This document shows positions 52,172-60,303 of a stretch of 64,000 bases of DNA, in pieces. The DNA is from Stenotrophomonas cyclobalanopsidis. Its GTDB lineage: Bacteria; Pseudomonadota; Gammaproteobacteria; Xanthomonadales; Xanthomonadaceae. Made by a program: the position numbers and the translations under genes. The notes beneath the pieces are model-generated. The model saw only the letters and a program-made list of their open reading frames with translations, made no database searches and was not told the DNA's origin. The stretch lies in NCBI RefSeq assembly GCF_008710035.1, contig NZ_VYKI01000006.1, positions 1 to 64,000 of the forward strand, written 5' to 3'. The stretch's first letter is position 1, and every line of letters starts with the position of its first letter.

Positions 52172-53182
52172 ATGCAGATTTCTCCATACATCGTGCTGAT
52201 AGCCGGACTGGCTCTGGCGGCGCCGTCGCATGCCACAGACAGCTGGGTCATATTTGCCGGCGGCGACAAGCCGGGCCGCGAGGCATGGGTGGTCGACGCA
52301 CTGACACTCAACAGCCGCTCGGACCTGATGGGTTTCATGCAGACCGCCACGCAGGAGGAGCAAAAGGCATACCTCAAGCAGCTGCGCCGGAAGAACCGAC
52401 CGAAACCCGGTAAGCCCGTCGCCGGCCCGGATCCGGTGTATGAAGTCCAGGTCAATACGGTCTACGAGAACGCTACCAAGCCCAATCGCCTGATCAGAAC
52501 GTATTCGGTGAACTGTGCGAGAAACACCGTGGCCATGAAGATGAGCCTGGTTCAGTGGCGGGATCGACCGATCGAGGACGTGCCGCCCCAGCAGTTCGAC
52601 CCGATCGCCGAGGCGGTCGAGCCCTGGCAGGTTCAACTGGTGCGTTTCGCCTGCCTGGTGGGACCTGACCCCAAGGCCAAGAATCCGGCGGAAATGATGA
52701 AGCGCGGCTTCCTTCCCATCGGCGATGTCGGCCAGTCGCCCGCGAACTTCATCTGGGAAAACCTGTGGAAGGACGGTACCCGACCCGCGTTCACCTACCG
52801 GGCGACCGATGCTGAGTTGGATCGCGCCGAACGCAGTCTGGAGGCAAACCTCGCACGCGGTCAGCAAGAGACCACTCGTGTCTTGGATGAGTCGGTTCGC
52901 GCTGCCAACCGTGTGGGACGCAACAATCTGATGGACATGTGGATCGGCAGGACCGAACAGGAATTCGTGCGCACATGGGGTTCGCCGGATCGCGTCGAGA
53001 ATGGCCCCAATGGCTCTCGTACACTATTCCTGCATCGTGGCGAACGCGTCCAAGGCCTGAACGTGTATGGCCATGTCATCAGTGACGTGAACAACCGTTG
53101 CGACATCAGCATCATGATCGTGGATGGGTACGTCCGCGACTATGCGACCCAGGGCGCAACCTGCGGACAGCAATTGCGTTGA
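52172..53182 (+). CDS. Exported protein of unknown function in the T4SS locus
   Basis: This 336-aa protein has a Sec signal (cleavage about residue 21, HAT). The mature part begins with a small beta-rich domain (SWVIFAGGDKPGREAWVVDA, about 24-140, with EVQVNTVYENATKPNRLIRTYSV) resembling small exported domains of unknown function. A helical linker follows (about 215-260, LDRAERSLEANLARGQQETTRVLDE), then a C-terminal domain with MDMWIGRTEQEFVRTWGSPDRV and NRCDISIMIVDG, similar to the SmpA/BamE-like lipoprotein fold. It is embedded between DUF4189 copies 6 and 7. No function is recognised. Confidence 0.7.
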   Translation: MQISPYIVLIAGLALAAPSHATDSWVIFAGGDKPGREAWVVDALTLNSRSDLMGFMQTATQEEQKAYLKQLRRKNRPKPGKPVAGPDPVYEVQVNTVYENATKPNRLIRTYSVNCARNTVAMKMSLVQWRDRPIEDVPPQQFDPIAEAVEPWQVQLVRFACLVGPDPKAKNPAEMMKRGFLPIGDVGQSPANFIWENLWKDGTRPAFTYRATDAELDRAERSLEANLARGQQETTRVLDESVRAANRVGRNNLMDMWIGRTEQEFVRTWGSPDRVENGPNGSRTLFLHRGERVQGLNVYGHVISDVNNRCDISIMIVDGYVRDYATQGATCGQQLR

Positions 53183-53228
53183 TCATGGTTGCGGCCAACA
53201 ACCACCGCTCATATGAAATGGAGAGCTC

Positions 53229-53756
53229 ATGAAGCGACACCCGTCCTTGTACGTCCTGTGCTTGTTGCTGATCGCTGGCGCGCTGCCCTTCAGTGCCCTG
53301 GCTGAAGGCAACTGCCCTCAGGGCATGTATCCGATCGGCGGCCAGGGCGTGCAGGGCTGTGCCCCCATCCCCGTCAACAGCAGCGGATCGCAATACGACA
53401 ACCGGCCCAACTGGGTGCAGACCGTCGCCGGTGTGGCGATGGATGCCCGCGGCGATACGTTCATCAGCAACTCGATGCGATCGCGTGGCAAGGCCAAGCG
53501 CGCGGCCATCAAGGAGTGCAAGGAGTTCGGCAAGGGCGAGTGCACGCTGGTGACGCTGTTCCAGGCACAGTGCGTGGCGGTCGCCCACGCGGGACTGGAC
53601 AATGAAACGACCAGCGTCGTCGCAGCGATGTCAGAGCAGGGCGCGGTCATCGTTGCTCTGCAGCAGTGCGCAGGCAAGGCGGGCTGGAAGAAGGTGCCGC
53701 AGGATCAGTGTCGGATCGCCAAGACCGCTTGCACGGACGATCTCTACATCAAGTAG
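53229..53756 (+). CDS. DUF4189 protein, copy 7 (divergent subtype D)
   Basis: This 175-aa protein has a signal peptide (about 1-25) and a variant block CPQGMYPIGGQGVQGC, with four or more changes from the array consensus. The domain (WVQTVAGVAMDARGD, LVTLFQAQCVAVAHAG, CRIAKTACTDDLYIK) is recognisable but distant. It does not share the near-identical DNA block of copies 1-6, so it has not been homogenised with them. It may represent the ancestral or a functionally distinct member. A terminator follows at 53776. Confidence 0.75.
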   Translation: MKRHPSLYVLCLLLIAGALPFSALAEGNCPQGMYPIGGQGVQGCAPIPVNSSGSQYDNRPNWVQTVAGVAMDARGDTFISNSMRSRGKAKRAAIKECKEFGKGECTLVTLFQAQCVAVAHAGLDNETTSVVAAMSEQGAVIVALQQCAGKAGWKKVPQDQCRIAKTACTDDLYIK

Positions 53757-53775
53757 GCCTGCGTTCACGATGGGA

Positions 53776-53804
53776 GCGCTCTTTTTGTGATCAAGAGCGC
53801 TTTT
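53776..53804 (+). terminator. Rho-independent terminator after the DUF4189 array
   Basis: The stem GCGCTCTT / AAGAGCGC with a 9-nt loop is followed by TTTT, 20 bp after the stop of copy 7. It probably ends the long virB-DUF4189 transcription unit. Confidence 0.8.
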
Positions 53805-53986
53805 CATATCGCACCCCCTTAGACGCATCGAACCTGCTCGCGGTAAGCTCCCTGTGCGTCAGAAAAATGACGCGCCAGTACTGCCGACTAAAGGAGCTTT
53901 CCCGTCCATGAGGACAGTGCCCGCCCGCCCGACGGGTGACGCTTGCCAGCTTCCCCGATGCGCCACACCCGGCGCTATGATCCGCC

Positions 53987-54562
53987 ATGGCGGTCGACGC
54001 GGCGTATTCGAAGGAGTGGCTCGGGATGGAAACAGGGAACGGTGCGCACGTGGACGATGCCCTGGCATTTGTTCCCTCCGGCGCGAACCTGCTGGAAGCG
54101 GTAAAGGGCGAGCGCAACGGAGAGGGTGTCCAATACCAGTTGCTGGTGATCGACCAGCCGTTGCCGGAAGGGCTGTCGCCCGGCCAGCACGGTCCCAACC
54201 GGGTGCTGCTGTTGCTGCGCGGTGATGGCGATGGGCGCTGGCAGCTGGCCGCTCGCAACGACACGCTGGTGCCATGTTCCACCCGGGGTGGCCTGGCGGG
54301 CGACCCATTTGCGTATGCAATGGTAGAGGAAGACACGTTCAGCGTGATCACCAACGGTGGCAGCCGCCAGCGCTGGAGCAGTACGTATACGTTCCGCTAC
54401 GCCCCGGCGGACCGTGTGTGCTGGGTCGATGCGGTGCGCCGCAAGGTCGTGGACATCGAGACCGAGGCGACCAACATCCGCGAGTTCTCCGCAACGGAGC
54501 TTGGGCGCGTGCGGTTCGAGGACTTCGACCCGGCGTCGGTCGCCGAGGTCTCGCTGCCATGA
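53987..54562 (+). CDS. XAC2610-like inhibitor of the GH19 effector, lacking a visible signal peptide
   Basis: This 191-aa protein has YQLLVIDQPLPEGL, RVLLLLRGDGDGRWQLAARN, TLVPCSTRGGLAGDPF and RWSSTYTFRYAPADRVCWV, a beta-rich pattern like the XAC2610 inhibitor of X. citri. There the inhibitor gene lies between virB6 and the GH19 effector XAC2609 (recalled, not checked). XAC2610 is exported as a periplasmic lipoprotein. Here the frame is closed by a TGA 7 bp upstream of the ATG at 53987, and no signal peptide is encoded. Either the 5' end has been lost or the protein acts inside the cell. The effector gene starts 57 bp downstream. Confidence 0.65.
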   Translation: MAVDAAYSKEWLGMETGNGAHVDDALAFVPSGANLLEAVKGERNGEGVQYQLLVIDQPLPEGLSPGQHGPNRVLLLLRGDGDGRWQLAARNDTLVPCSTRGGLAGDPFAYAMVEEDTFSVITNGGSRQRWSSTYTFRYAPADRVCWVDAVRRKVVDIETEATNIREFSATELGRVRFEDFDPASVAEVSLP

Positions 54563-54619
54563 ATCAGGTTTCAACCGGCGGAATGGAATCCGCGCCGATG
54601 ACGATCCAGGAGTTGCACC

Positions 54620-55621
54620 GTGTCGACGGATAGAGAGTCGCAACTGCTGCGGCAGGCGACGGATGCCGGCATTGATTCCCCCCGCGAGCTGGCCAACTTC
54701 ATGGCGCAGGCGGGGCACGAGTCGCGTGGCCTGAGCCGCCTCAACGAGAGCTTCAACTACACCCGGGCGACCTCGCAGATTCCGGTGGAAGCGGCGTGGC
54801 GCAGCGGCAACGACGCGCTGGAATCGGCGCGGCAGGAAGCGTTGCGCGGGCGCCCGAATGACCTGGCCGAGCTGATGTATGGCGGCCGCCTTGGCAATGA
54901 TGCGCCCGGCGACGCGCTGAAGTACCACGGGCGCGGCTACCTGCCGCTGACTGGGAAAGAAAACTACCAGCGCGCGGGGCGTGCACTCGACCTCGATCTG
55001 CTTAACCAGCCGGAACTGGCCGCTCAACCCGAACACGCCGCCCGCATCGCCATCTGGCAATGGCAGACCCGTGTGCCGGAGCATGCGCGTGAGAGCGTGC
55101 GTGAGGCGACGTATGCCATCAACGGTGCGATGAACGGCGTCGAGGATCGGCTGCGCCGCTTCGATGCGTGGCAGCAGAAGCTGACCCCGGACGTGATGCA
55201 GCGGCTGGCACATGGCGACGTGGGCGAGCAGGCGTCACTGGGCCAGGCGCCGGGTCAGCCTGGTGCTGCCGGCAACCGCCTGTTCGATGACGCGCGCACG
55301 CAGCTGCAGCAGCTGGGACCTCGCAGCGGCCTGCAATCGGAGCGGGAGCTGGACAACGCCGCCGGTGCGCTGGCTGTGAGCGCGCAGAAGGCCGGGCTGC
55401 AGCAGATCGATCACGTGGTGGCCGGCAACGATGGCCGTATGCTGTTTGCGGTGCAGGGCACGATGGGCGACCCGGCGATGCTGCGTGCCTCGGTCGATCG
55501 CGCGCAGGCCGCGCAGCAGCCGTTGGAACAGAGCAGCCAGCAGCTGGCTGCCGCGCAGGACCGCCAGCAGGAACAAGCGGTCAGCCGTGAGCAGGAGCAG
55601 CAGCGCTCCCGTTCGATGTGA
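54620..55621 (+). CDS. X-T4SS effector: GH19-type peptidoglycan hydrolase with XVIPCD
   Basis: This 333-aa protein starts at the GTG at 54620 behind AGGAG. Residues about 1-190 are a GH19 chitinase/lysozyme-like domain: AQAGHESRGLSRLNESFNY (catalytic Glu in HES), ALKYHGRGYLPLTGKENYQR and TYAINGAMNGVEDRL. Residues about 218-333 are an XVIPCD: NRLFDDARTQLQQLG, ELDNAAGALAVSAQKAGL, MLFAVQGTMGDPAML, QPLEQSSQQL and a Gln/Arg-rich tail. It is expected to be exported by VirD4/VirB and to cut the peptidoglycan of neighbours. It is adjacent to its likely inhibitor gene. No PG-binding domain is visible between the two parts. Confidence 0.88.
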   Translation: MSTDRESQLLRQATDAGIDSPRELANFMAQAGHESRGLSRLNESFNYTRATSQIPVEAAWRSGNDALESARQEALRGRPNDLAELMYGGRLGNDAPGDALKYHGRGYLPLTGKENYQRAGRALDLDLLNQPELAAQPEHAARIAIWQWQTRVPEHARESVREATYAINGAMNGVEDRLRRFDAWQQKLTPDVMQRLAHGDVGEQASLGQAPGQPGAAGNRLFDDARTQLQQLGPRSGLQSERELDNAAGALAVSAQKAGLQQIDHVVAGNDGRMLFAVQGTMGDPAMLRASVDRAQAAQQPLEQSSQQLAAAQDRQQEQAVSREQEQQRSRSM

Positions 55622-55660
55622 GGCTGGCCCGGCCGCTGAATGTCGGCCGGGTAGACGTGC

Positions 55661-56968
55661 TCAGGCGTGTAGGGGGCGCGCGTGCTGCTGCGACTGCTCC
55701 AGCGCTACGTCCTGTGCCTGGCGCTGCTGCGCGGCCCGCTGCTCCACGCGCTGGCTGCTCTGCTCCAGCGGCGTGTTCATCGCCGCAGCAGTATCGACCG
55801 ATACACGCAGGTGGACCGGATCACCGCCCTGGCCCTGCACCGCGAAGCTGCGCGACGCATCGTTGCTCATCACCACCTCATCAATGCGCTGGCCGCCGGC
55901 GGCATGCATTTCCGCCGCCAACGAGCCGGCCAGGCGCTCGCTGCCGGCATCCGGTGTGCGGCCCACGCGCGCGTCCTGCGCGTGCACGCCGCGCAGTGCA
56001 TCGGTGTACAGCGGGTTGCCGGCATGGTCGGGATGGGCCAGGCTGGCGCGACCTTCCTTTGCCGCGTCCCGCGCTTCGGGTTCGCCGGCCTGCAGCGGCC
56101 CGCGCGCACTGTCGTACAGGTCGTAGAGGTTGCCGGTGATGCCACGTGCGCCGATGGTGATGCCGCGGCGTATGCGGATGACGTCGTCGCGGTACTCATT
56201 GATCATGTTCGCGTTCTGCCGCGCAAGCTCCTGGCTTTCCGGCTTGTTCAACACCGAATCGTTGCCGAGGAAGTTGTCCAGCTGGTGCGAGCTCAGCGAG
56301 GACGCTGCCGCGCCCACCGCGCTGTCGGGGATGAGCATGCGGAAGCGGCTGTTGCTGAAGCCCCAGTTGCCCAGTGTGTCGATCTCCTTTTCGGTGGCGT
56401 ACATGCGCACCTGGCCGAAATGCTGGGAGGCCGAGCTCACCGGGTCGGCGGCCATGACGTGGTTGATCAGGTTGTCGCCGCCTTCGGGCGCGCGGTACGT
56501 CAGGCTGACCGCGCCATAGGCGTTGAAGGTCTCGCCCTTGAGGTTGAAGTGGTGCGCGGAGACCTGCGCCAGGGTGCCACCCAGCGAGTGGCCGGTAACG
56601 GTCACCTCCGGCGTGTGGCCGAGATCGCGGCCCTGCTTGTTGGCGTACTCGAGCGCGCGCCGGGTCAGCTCCAGCGCGTCGTCGGCCTGCAGGTTGCGGC
56701 GCATCACCACCATGCCGGCATCGGTGAGCAGGCCATCGCGCACGATCTGGTCGGTGCCGCGGTGCGCCACCACGATCTCGTCGGTGTCGACGCGCTGGTA
56801 GATGGTGCCCTGGTAGCCGGTCAGGCGGTTGTTGACGTGCTCCAGCACGCGGTATTGGTGGCCATTGAGCGGGACCGGTTGTTCCTGCCCGGGTGCGTGG
56901 CGGCCCACGCGTTCATCGCGGTAGGCATCCCTGGAGAGTGCGGCGTAGTCCTGGCTGGTAAGGGTCAC
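55661..56968 (-). CDS. X-T4SS effector: class 3 lipase with XVIPCD
   Basis: This 435-aa protein has an alpha/beta-hydrolase lipase_3 domain (about 1-250) with IVVAHRGTD and the nucleophile elbow GHSLGGTLA (about 127-135, Ser129). Residues about 300-435 are an XVIPCD: LAHPDHAGNPLYTDALRGVH, GRTPDAGSERLAGSLAAEM, SFAVQGQGGDPVHLRVSVD, TPLEQSSQRVEQ and a Gln-rich tail. It probably attacks phospholipids of target cells. Its ATG overlaps the stop of the immunity lipoprotein gene by 4 bp. It is convergent with the GH19 effector; only 39 bp separate the stop codons. Confidence 0.9.
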   Translation of the reverse strand: MTLTSQDYAALSRDAYRDERVGRHAPGQEQPVPLNGHQYRVLEHVNNRLTGYQGTIYQRVDTDEIVVAHRGTDQIVRDGLLTDAGMVVMRRNLQADDALELTRRALEYANKQGRDLGHTPEVTVTGHSLGGTLAQVSAHHFNLKGETFNAYGAVSLTYRAPEGGDNLINHVMAADPVSSASQHFGQVRMYATEKEIDTLGNWGFSNSRFRMLIPDSAVGAAASSLSSHQLDNFLGNDSVLNKPESQELARQNANMINEYRDDVIRIRRGITIGARGITGNLYDLYDSARGPLQAGEPEARDAAKEGRASLAHPDHAGNPLYTDALRGVHAQDARVGRTPDAGSERLAGSLAAEMHAAGGQRIDEVVMSNDASRSFAVQGQGGDPVHLRVSVDTAAAMNTPLEQSSQRVEQRAAQQRQAQDVALEQSQQHARPLHA

Positions 56969-57666
56969 GGGCGCACCTCGTTGGCGGTCAGCGAGGCGGA
57001 GAACAGCTGGTCGCGCAGCTCGGCGCGGAAGCGGCTGGGATCCTGCTGGCCGGTAGCGCCATAGTCGGGCAGTTCGGCCACGCGGGGATAATCGCCACGC
57101 GGGTAGTGCCGGGTTTCGGTCTGCCCCTGCACGAACGGCTCGGCGCCGAGGAAGGACAGGAAACGTGTCTCGCCGTTGGCGCCGGTCGCCTTGAGCATCG
57201 CCCCGGCGCCGCTGAACACCCAGTTGCAGACGCCCCGACCGTAGTAGTCCTCGTCGAGCATGCGGTCCAGGTAGACGGTGCCGCGGTACTCGTCATCGGC
57301 CACCTTGCGCAGGGTCACCGGCTCCTGGCTGGTGATGCGCGCGGCCACGCCGGTCTCCGGCTCGATGTAGCCGCACTGGTCCTCGTTGCTGACGTCGTAC
57401 TGGGCTACGCCTTCGATGAAGGCGAAATCGCCCGGTGCGTTCTGCAGCCTCAGCACCAGTTCGTAGGCCCGGCTGGGTGAGGGGTTGAGCTTGGCCAGGC
57501 CGCGCCCTCCCTGGGCGACATCGGCGGCGGCGGGGTCGAGTTCCTGGGTCATGGCGATCTCCGTTCGGCAGGCAACCAGCATCAGCAGCAGCGTGCCCGG
57601 CAGCAGCAGGCTGCGTTGACGTCGGGTGCTGGAAGCGGTGGGTGGAAAGCGGGAATGACAGGTCAT
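56965..57666 (-). CDS. Lipoprotein immunity protein for the lipase effector (X-Tfi)
   Basis: This 233-aa protein starts at the ATG at 57666. A basic n-region precedes SLLLPGTLLLMLVAC, a lipoprotein signal with Cys about 33. The mature part is a beta-rich domain with three further cysteines (DQCGYIEPETG, GRGVCNWVF); no named family is recognised. It is translationally coupled to the lipase effector (ATGA overlap, 56965-56968), giving inhibitor-then-toxin order. Periplasmic protection against sibling attack is inferred from context. Confidence 0.8.
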   Translation of the reverse strand: MTCHSRFPPTASSTRRQRSLLLPGTLLLMLVACRTEIAMTQELDPAAADVAQGGRGLAKLNPSPSRAYELVLRLQNAPGDFAFIEGVAQYDVSNEDQCGYIEPETGVAARITSQEPVTLRKVADDEYRGTVYLDRMLDEDYYGRGVCNWVFSGAGAMLKATGANGETRFLSFLGAEPFVQGQTETRHYPRGDYPRVAELPDYGATGQQDPSRFRAELRDQLFSASLTANEVRP

Positions 57667-57925
57667 GAGTCGACCCGTCGAAGAACGTTCCTGGTAATGG
57701 CCGGTGCGACGGGAAAACACGATAGGTTTCCGTTCCTTGGCAGCAGGACGTCTCGATTATGGGACGGCTTCTTGACGATATTCCACCGCTTCTCCGGCGA
57801 ATTGGCGAGATATTGACGCCATTTCCTCTTGAATGTGGTGAATCGTGATGTGGTTCGTCAATTCACATTGGTGACTCTTCAGGCAGGATGCGGGTCATCT
57901 GCACGACGAAGAGCACTCAACTGCC

Positions 57926-58438
57926 ATGACCTGGACGATCCGAACGGAAACGCCGGCCGACATCGCGGGCATCCATGCCGTCACGGCGGCCGCCTTCAAG
58001 GATGCCGCGCACAGTAGCCACACCGAGCAGTACATCGTCGATGCACTGCGCGAGCGCGGCGAACTGGTGGTCTCGCAGGTGGCGGTGCAGGACGGGCAGG
58101 TGATCGGCCATGTGGCGGTGTCGCCGGTGGCGATCAGCGATGGCAGCGCGGGGTGGTTCGGCCTTGGGCCGATTTCAGTGGCGCCACCGCATCAGGGGCA
58201 GGGTGTCGGCGATGCGCTGATGCAAGCTGCACTGGATGCATTGCAGTCCATCGGGGCGCGCGGTTGCGTGCTGCTGGGCGAGCCTGCCTATTACGGTCGC
58301 TTTGGCTTCCGCTGCGTGCCGGGGCTGGTGCTGCCGGGCGTGCCAGCGGAGTACTTCCAGGCGCTGCTGCTGCAGGCGCCGATGCCGCGCGGCGAGGTCA
58401 GTTATTCGCCGGCGTTCGAGGCCAGCCCGCCCGGCTAG
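57926..58438 (+). CDS. GNAT-family N-acetyltransferase (YhbS-like)
   Basis: This 170-aa protein has the GNAT fold, with acetyl-CoA motif A GPISVAPPHQGQGVGDALM (about 80-98) and motif B LLGEPAYYGRFGFR (about 115-128), a pairing typical of the YhbS branch. The substrate is unknown. It is monocistronic as far as can be seen. The 259 bp between it and the divergent immunity gene are AT-richer and show no gene. Confidence 0.82.
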   Translation: MTWTIRTETPADIAGIHAVTAAAFKDAAHSSHTEQYIVDALRERGELVVSQVAVQDGQVIGHVAVSPVAISDGSAGWFGLGPISVAPPHQGQGVGDALMQAALDALQSIGARGCVLLGEPAYYGRFGFRCVPGLVLPGVPAEYFQALLLQAPMPRGEVSYSPAFEASPPG

Positions 58439-58476
58439 TGCGCGGGCGGGGCAGGGCGTGCCGCTGCCAGTGTGCG

Positions 58477-58920
58477 TCAGCCGCCGTGGCGCAGATGGAT
58501 GAGCGGATAGGGGCGGCCCTGCGAATCCACCTCTGAACGCCCGGTTTCGACGAAGCCCATGCGCAGGTAGAAGCCCAGCGCCTGCGCGTTCTGTGCATTG
58601 ACGTCGGTGGTCAGCGGGCGGTGCTGGGCCAGTGCGTGCTCGATCAGCTGCCGGCCGATGCCCTGGCCATGAACCTCCGGGTCGATGAACAGTGCTTCCA
58701 TATGGCTGCCATCGAGCAGCATGAAGCCCTGCGGGCGATCCTCGACGTCGACGTCGACGGCCAGCAGCAGCGGCGCCTGTGGCAGGAAGCCGACCACTTC
58801 GGCATCGATGGCGCGGCGATCCTCAGCGCTGAGGAAATCGTGGGTGGCATCCACGGCGCGGCGCCAGAGATCGACAACAGCATCGCCGTCGGAGGCGCGC
58901 GAGGGACGGAGTGTGTTCAT
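58477..58920 (-). CDS. GNAT-family N-acetyltransferase
   Basis: This 147-aa protein has a YjaB-like layout: SRASDGDAVVDLWRRAV (about 6-22), MEALFIDPEVHGQGIGRQL (motif A, about 74-92) and NAQNAQALGFYLRMGFVETG (motif B). The ATG at 58920 is preferred over a TTG at 58932. A truncated relative lies at 17664-17858 beside the tRNA-Ser insert. The substrate is unknown. Confidence 0.82.
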   Translation of the reverse strand: MNTLRPSRASDGDAVVDLWRRAVDATHDFLSAEDRRAIDAEVVGFLPQAPLLLAVDVDVEDRPQGFMLLDGSHMEALFIDPEVHGQGIGRQLIEHALAQHRPLTTDVNAQNAQALGFYLRMGFVETGRSEVDSQGRPYPLIHLRHGG

Positions 58921-59038
58921 GGACGTGCTCAAGGTGCTGCGGAAAGCGCCATTCTAGCGGTGCAGGCCCCTGCGGGTCGGCGTTGGCCGAAGCGCGCTAC
59001 ACTGCCGCCGCGTGAACTGCCTGACGCCGAGAACCCTC

Positions 59039-59563
59039 ATGACCGACTCCCCGGGCGTGCCCGTGCACGACGCCGACGAACACTGGATGCGCCACGCGCT
59101 GGCCCTGGCTGAACGTGCGCAGCATGAGTTCGACGAGATTCCGGTGGGCGCGGTGCTGGTAGGCGCCGATGGCCAGCTGCTGGGCGAGGGCTGGAATCTC
59201 AACATCGCCTCGCACGATCCCAGCGCGCATGCCGAGATCGTGGCGATGCGCGAAGGGGGGAAGGCACTGGCCAACCACCGGCTGATCGGCAGCACCCTGT
59301 ACGTGACCTTGGAGCCGTGTGCGATGTGCGCCATGGCCATCGTGCACGCGCGGGTGGCACGGCTGGTCTACGGTGCCAGCGACCCCAAGACCGGCGCCTG
59401 TGGCAGTGTGTTCAACCTGCTGGGCGATGGCCGCCACAACCATCGGGTCGAGATCCACGGTGGCGTGCTGGCCAAGGAGGCCAGCCTGCGCCTGACCAAT
59501 TACTTCCGGGCCAAGCGCGGCAAGCCGCCGCTGCTGCTGGAAGACCATGCGGGCGAGGCCTGA
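59039..59563 (+). CDS. tadA: tRNA-specific adenosine deaminase (A34 to inosine)
   Basis: This 174-aa enzyme deaminates the wobble adenosine of tRNA-Arg(ACG). The zinc/catalytic motifs HAEIVAM (proton-shuttle Glu) and PCAMCAMAI are present, with the family sequence DPKTGACGSVFNLL. The ATG at 59039 was chosen; an upstream GTG at 59012 would add nine residues. Confidence 0.93.
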   Translation: MTDSPGVPVHDADEHWMRHALALAERAQHEFDEIPVGAVLVGADGQLLGEGWNLNIASHDPSAHAEIVAMREGGKALANHRLIGSTLYVTLEPCAMCAMAIVHARVARLVYGASDPKTGACGSVFNLLGDGRHNHRVEIHGGVLAKEASLRLTNYFRAKRGKPPLLLEDHAGEA

Positions 59564-59638
59564 GCAGCGAAAGGGTATGATGGGCGCCTCTTTCCTTTAC
59601 CGGTGGGCGCCCTGCCTGCCCAGCAACGAGGCGACACG

Positions 59639-60211
59639 ATGGTGCAGAACGGCGCGGCCAACGAACGACTGATCTGGATCGACCTGGAAATGACGGGGTT
59701 GGATACCGACAACGATTCGATCATCGAGATCGCCACCGTGGTCACCGATGCCCAGCTGAACGTGCTGGCCGAAGGCCCGGAATTCGCCATCCACCACCCG
59801 CTGGAAACGCTGGAAGCGATGGACGAGTGGAACCGCAACCAGCACCGTCGTTCCGGCCTGTGGCAGCGCGTGCTGGACAGCACCACCACGCTGGCCCAGG
59901 CCGAAGCGCAGACCGTGAACTTCCTTGCGCAGTGGATTCCGGCCGGCGTTTCGCCGATGAGCGGCAACTCGATCTGCCAGGACCGCCGCTTCCTGCACCG
60001 GCAGATGCCGCGCCTGGAAAAGTACTTCCATTACCGCAACCTGGACGTGTCCACGGTGAAGGAACTGGCCAAGCGCTGGGCGCCGACGGTGGCTGCCGGC
60101 CTGGCCAAGACCAGCAACCACACCGCGCTGAGCGATGTGCACGACTCGATTGCCGAACTGCGCCACTACCGCCAGTTCATGGGCGCGCTGTCGGGCCTGC
60201 CGACCGCCTGA
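59639..60211 (+). CDS. orn: Oligoribonuclease
   Basis: This 190-aa DEDDh 3'-5' exonuclease degrades 2-5-mer RNAs and pGpG. Motifs are [10 protein letters not shown] (Exo I), [13 protein letters not shown] (Exo II) and [17 protein letters not shown] (Exo III with the catalytic His). The length is typical. In this window it complements the EAL-type protein at 27354, since Orn removes the pGpG that EAL phosphodiesterases make. Confidence 0.95.
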   Translation: MVQNGAANERLIWIDLEMTGLDTDNDSIIEIATVVTDAQLNVLAEGPEFAIHHPLETLEAMDEWNRNQHRRSGLWQRVLDSTTTLAQAEAQTVNFLAQWIPAGVSPMSGNSICQDRRFLHRQMPRLEKYFHYRNLDVSTVKELAKRWAPTVAAGLAKTSNHTALSDVHDSIAELRHYRQFMGALSGLPTA

Positions 60212-60225
60212 GGTTGCCGTCCGGT

Positions 60226-60264
60226 GGGGGCGGATCCCTTTCCAGCGGAAAGGGCTCTGACCCC
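60226..60264 (-). repeat. GGGGTC-class palindromic repeat
   Basis: A copy of the repeat seen three times at 31910-32064, here in the CGGATCCCTTTCC..GGAAAGGGCTCTGACCCC form, between orn and the EcsC-like gene. Confidence 0.7.
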
Positions 60265-60303
60265 GCGACGATTCGTTCAACTCCATGGCGCTACCATCGG
60301 CCT

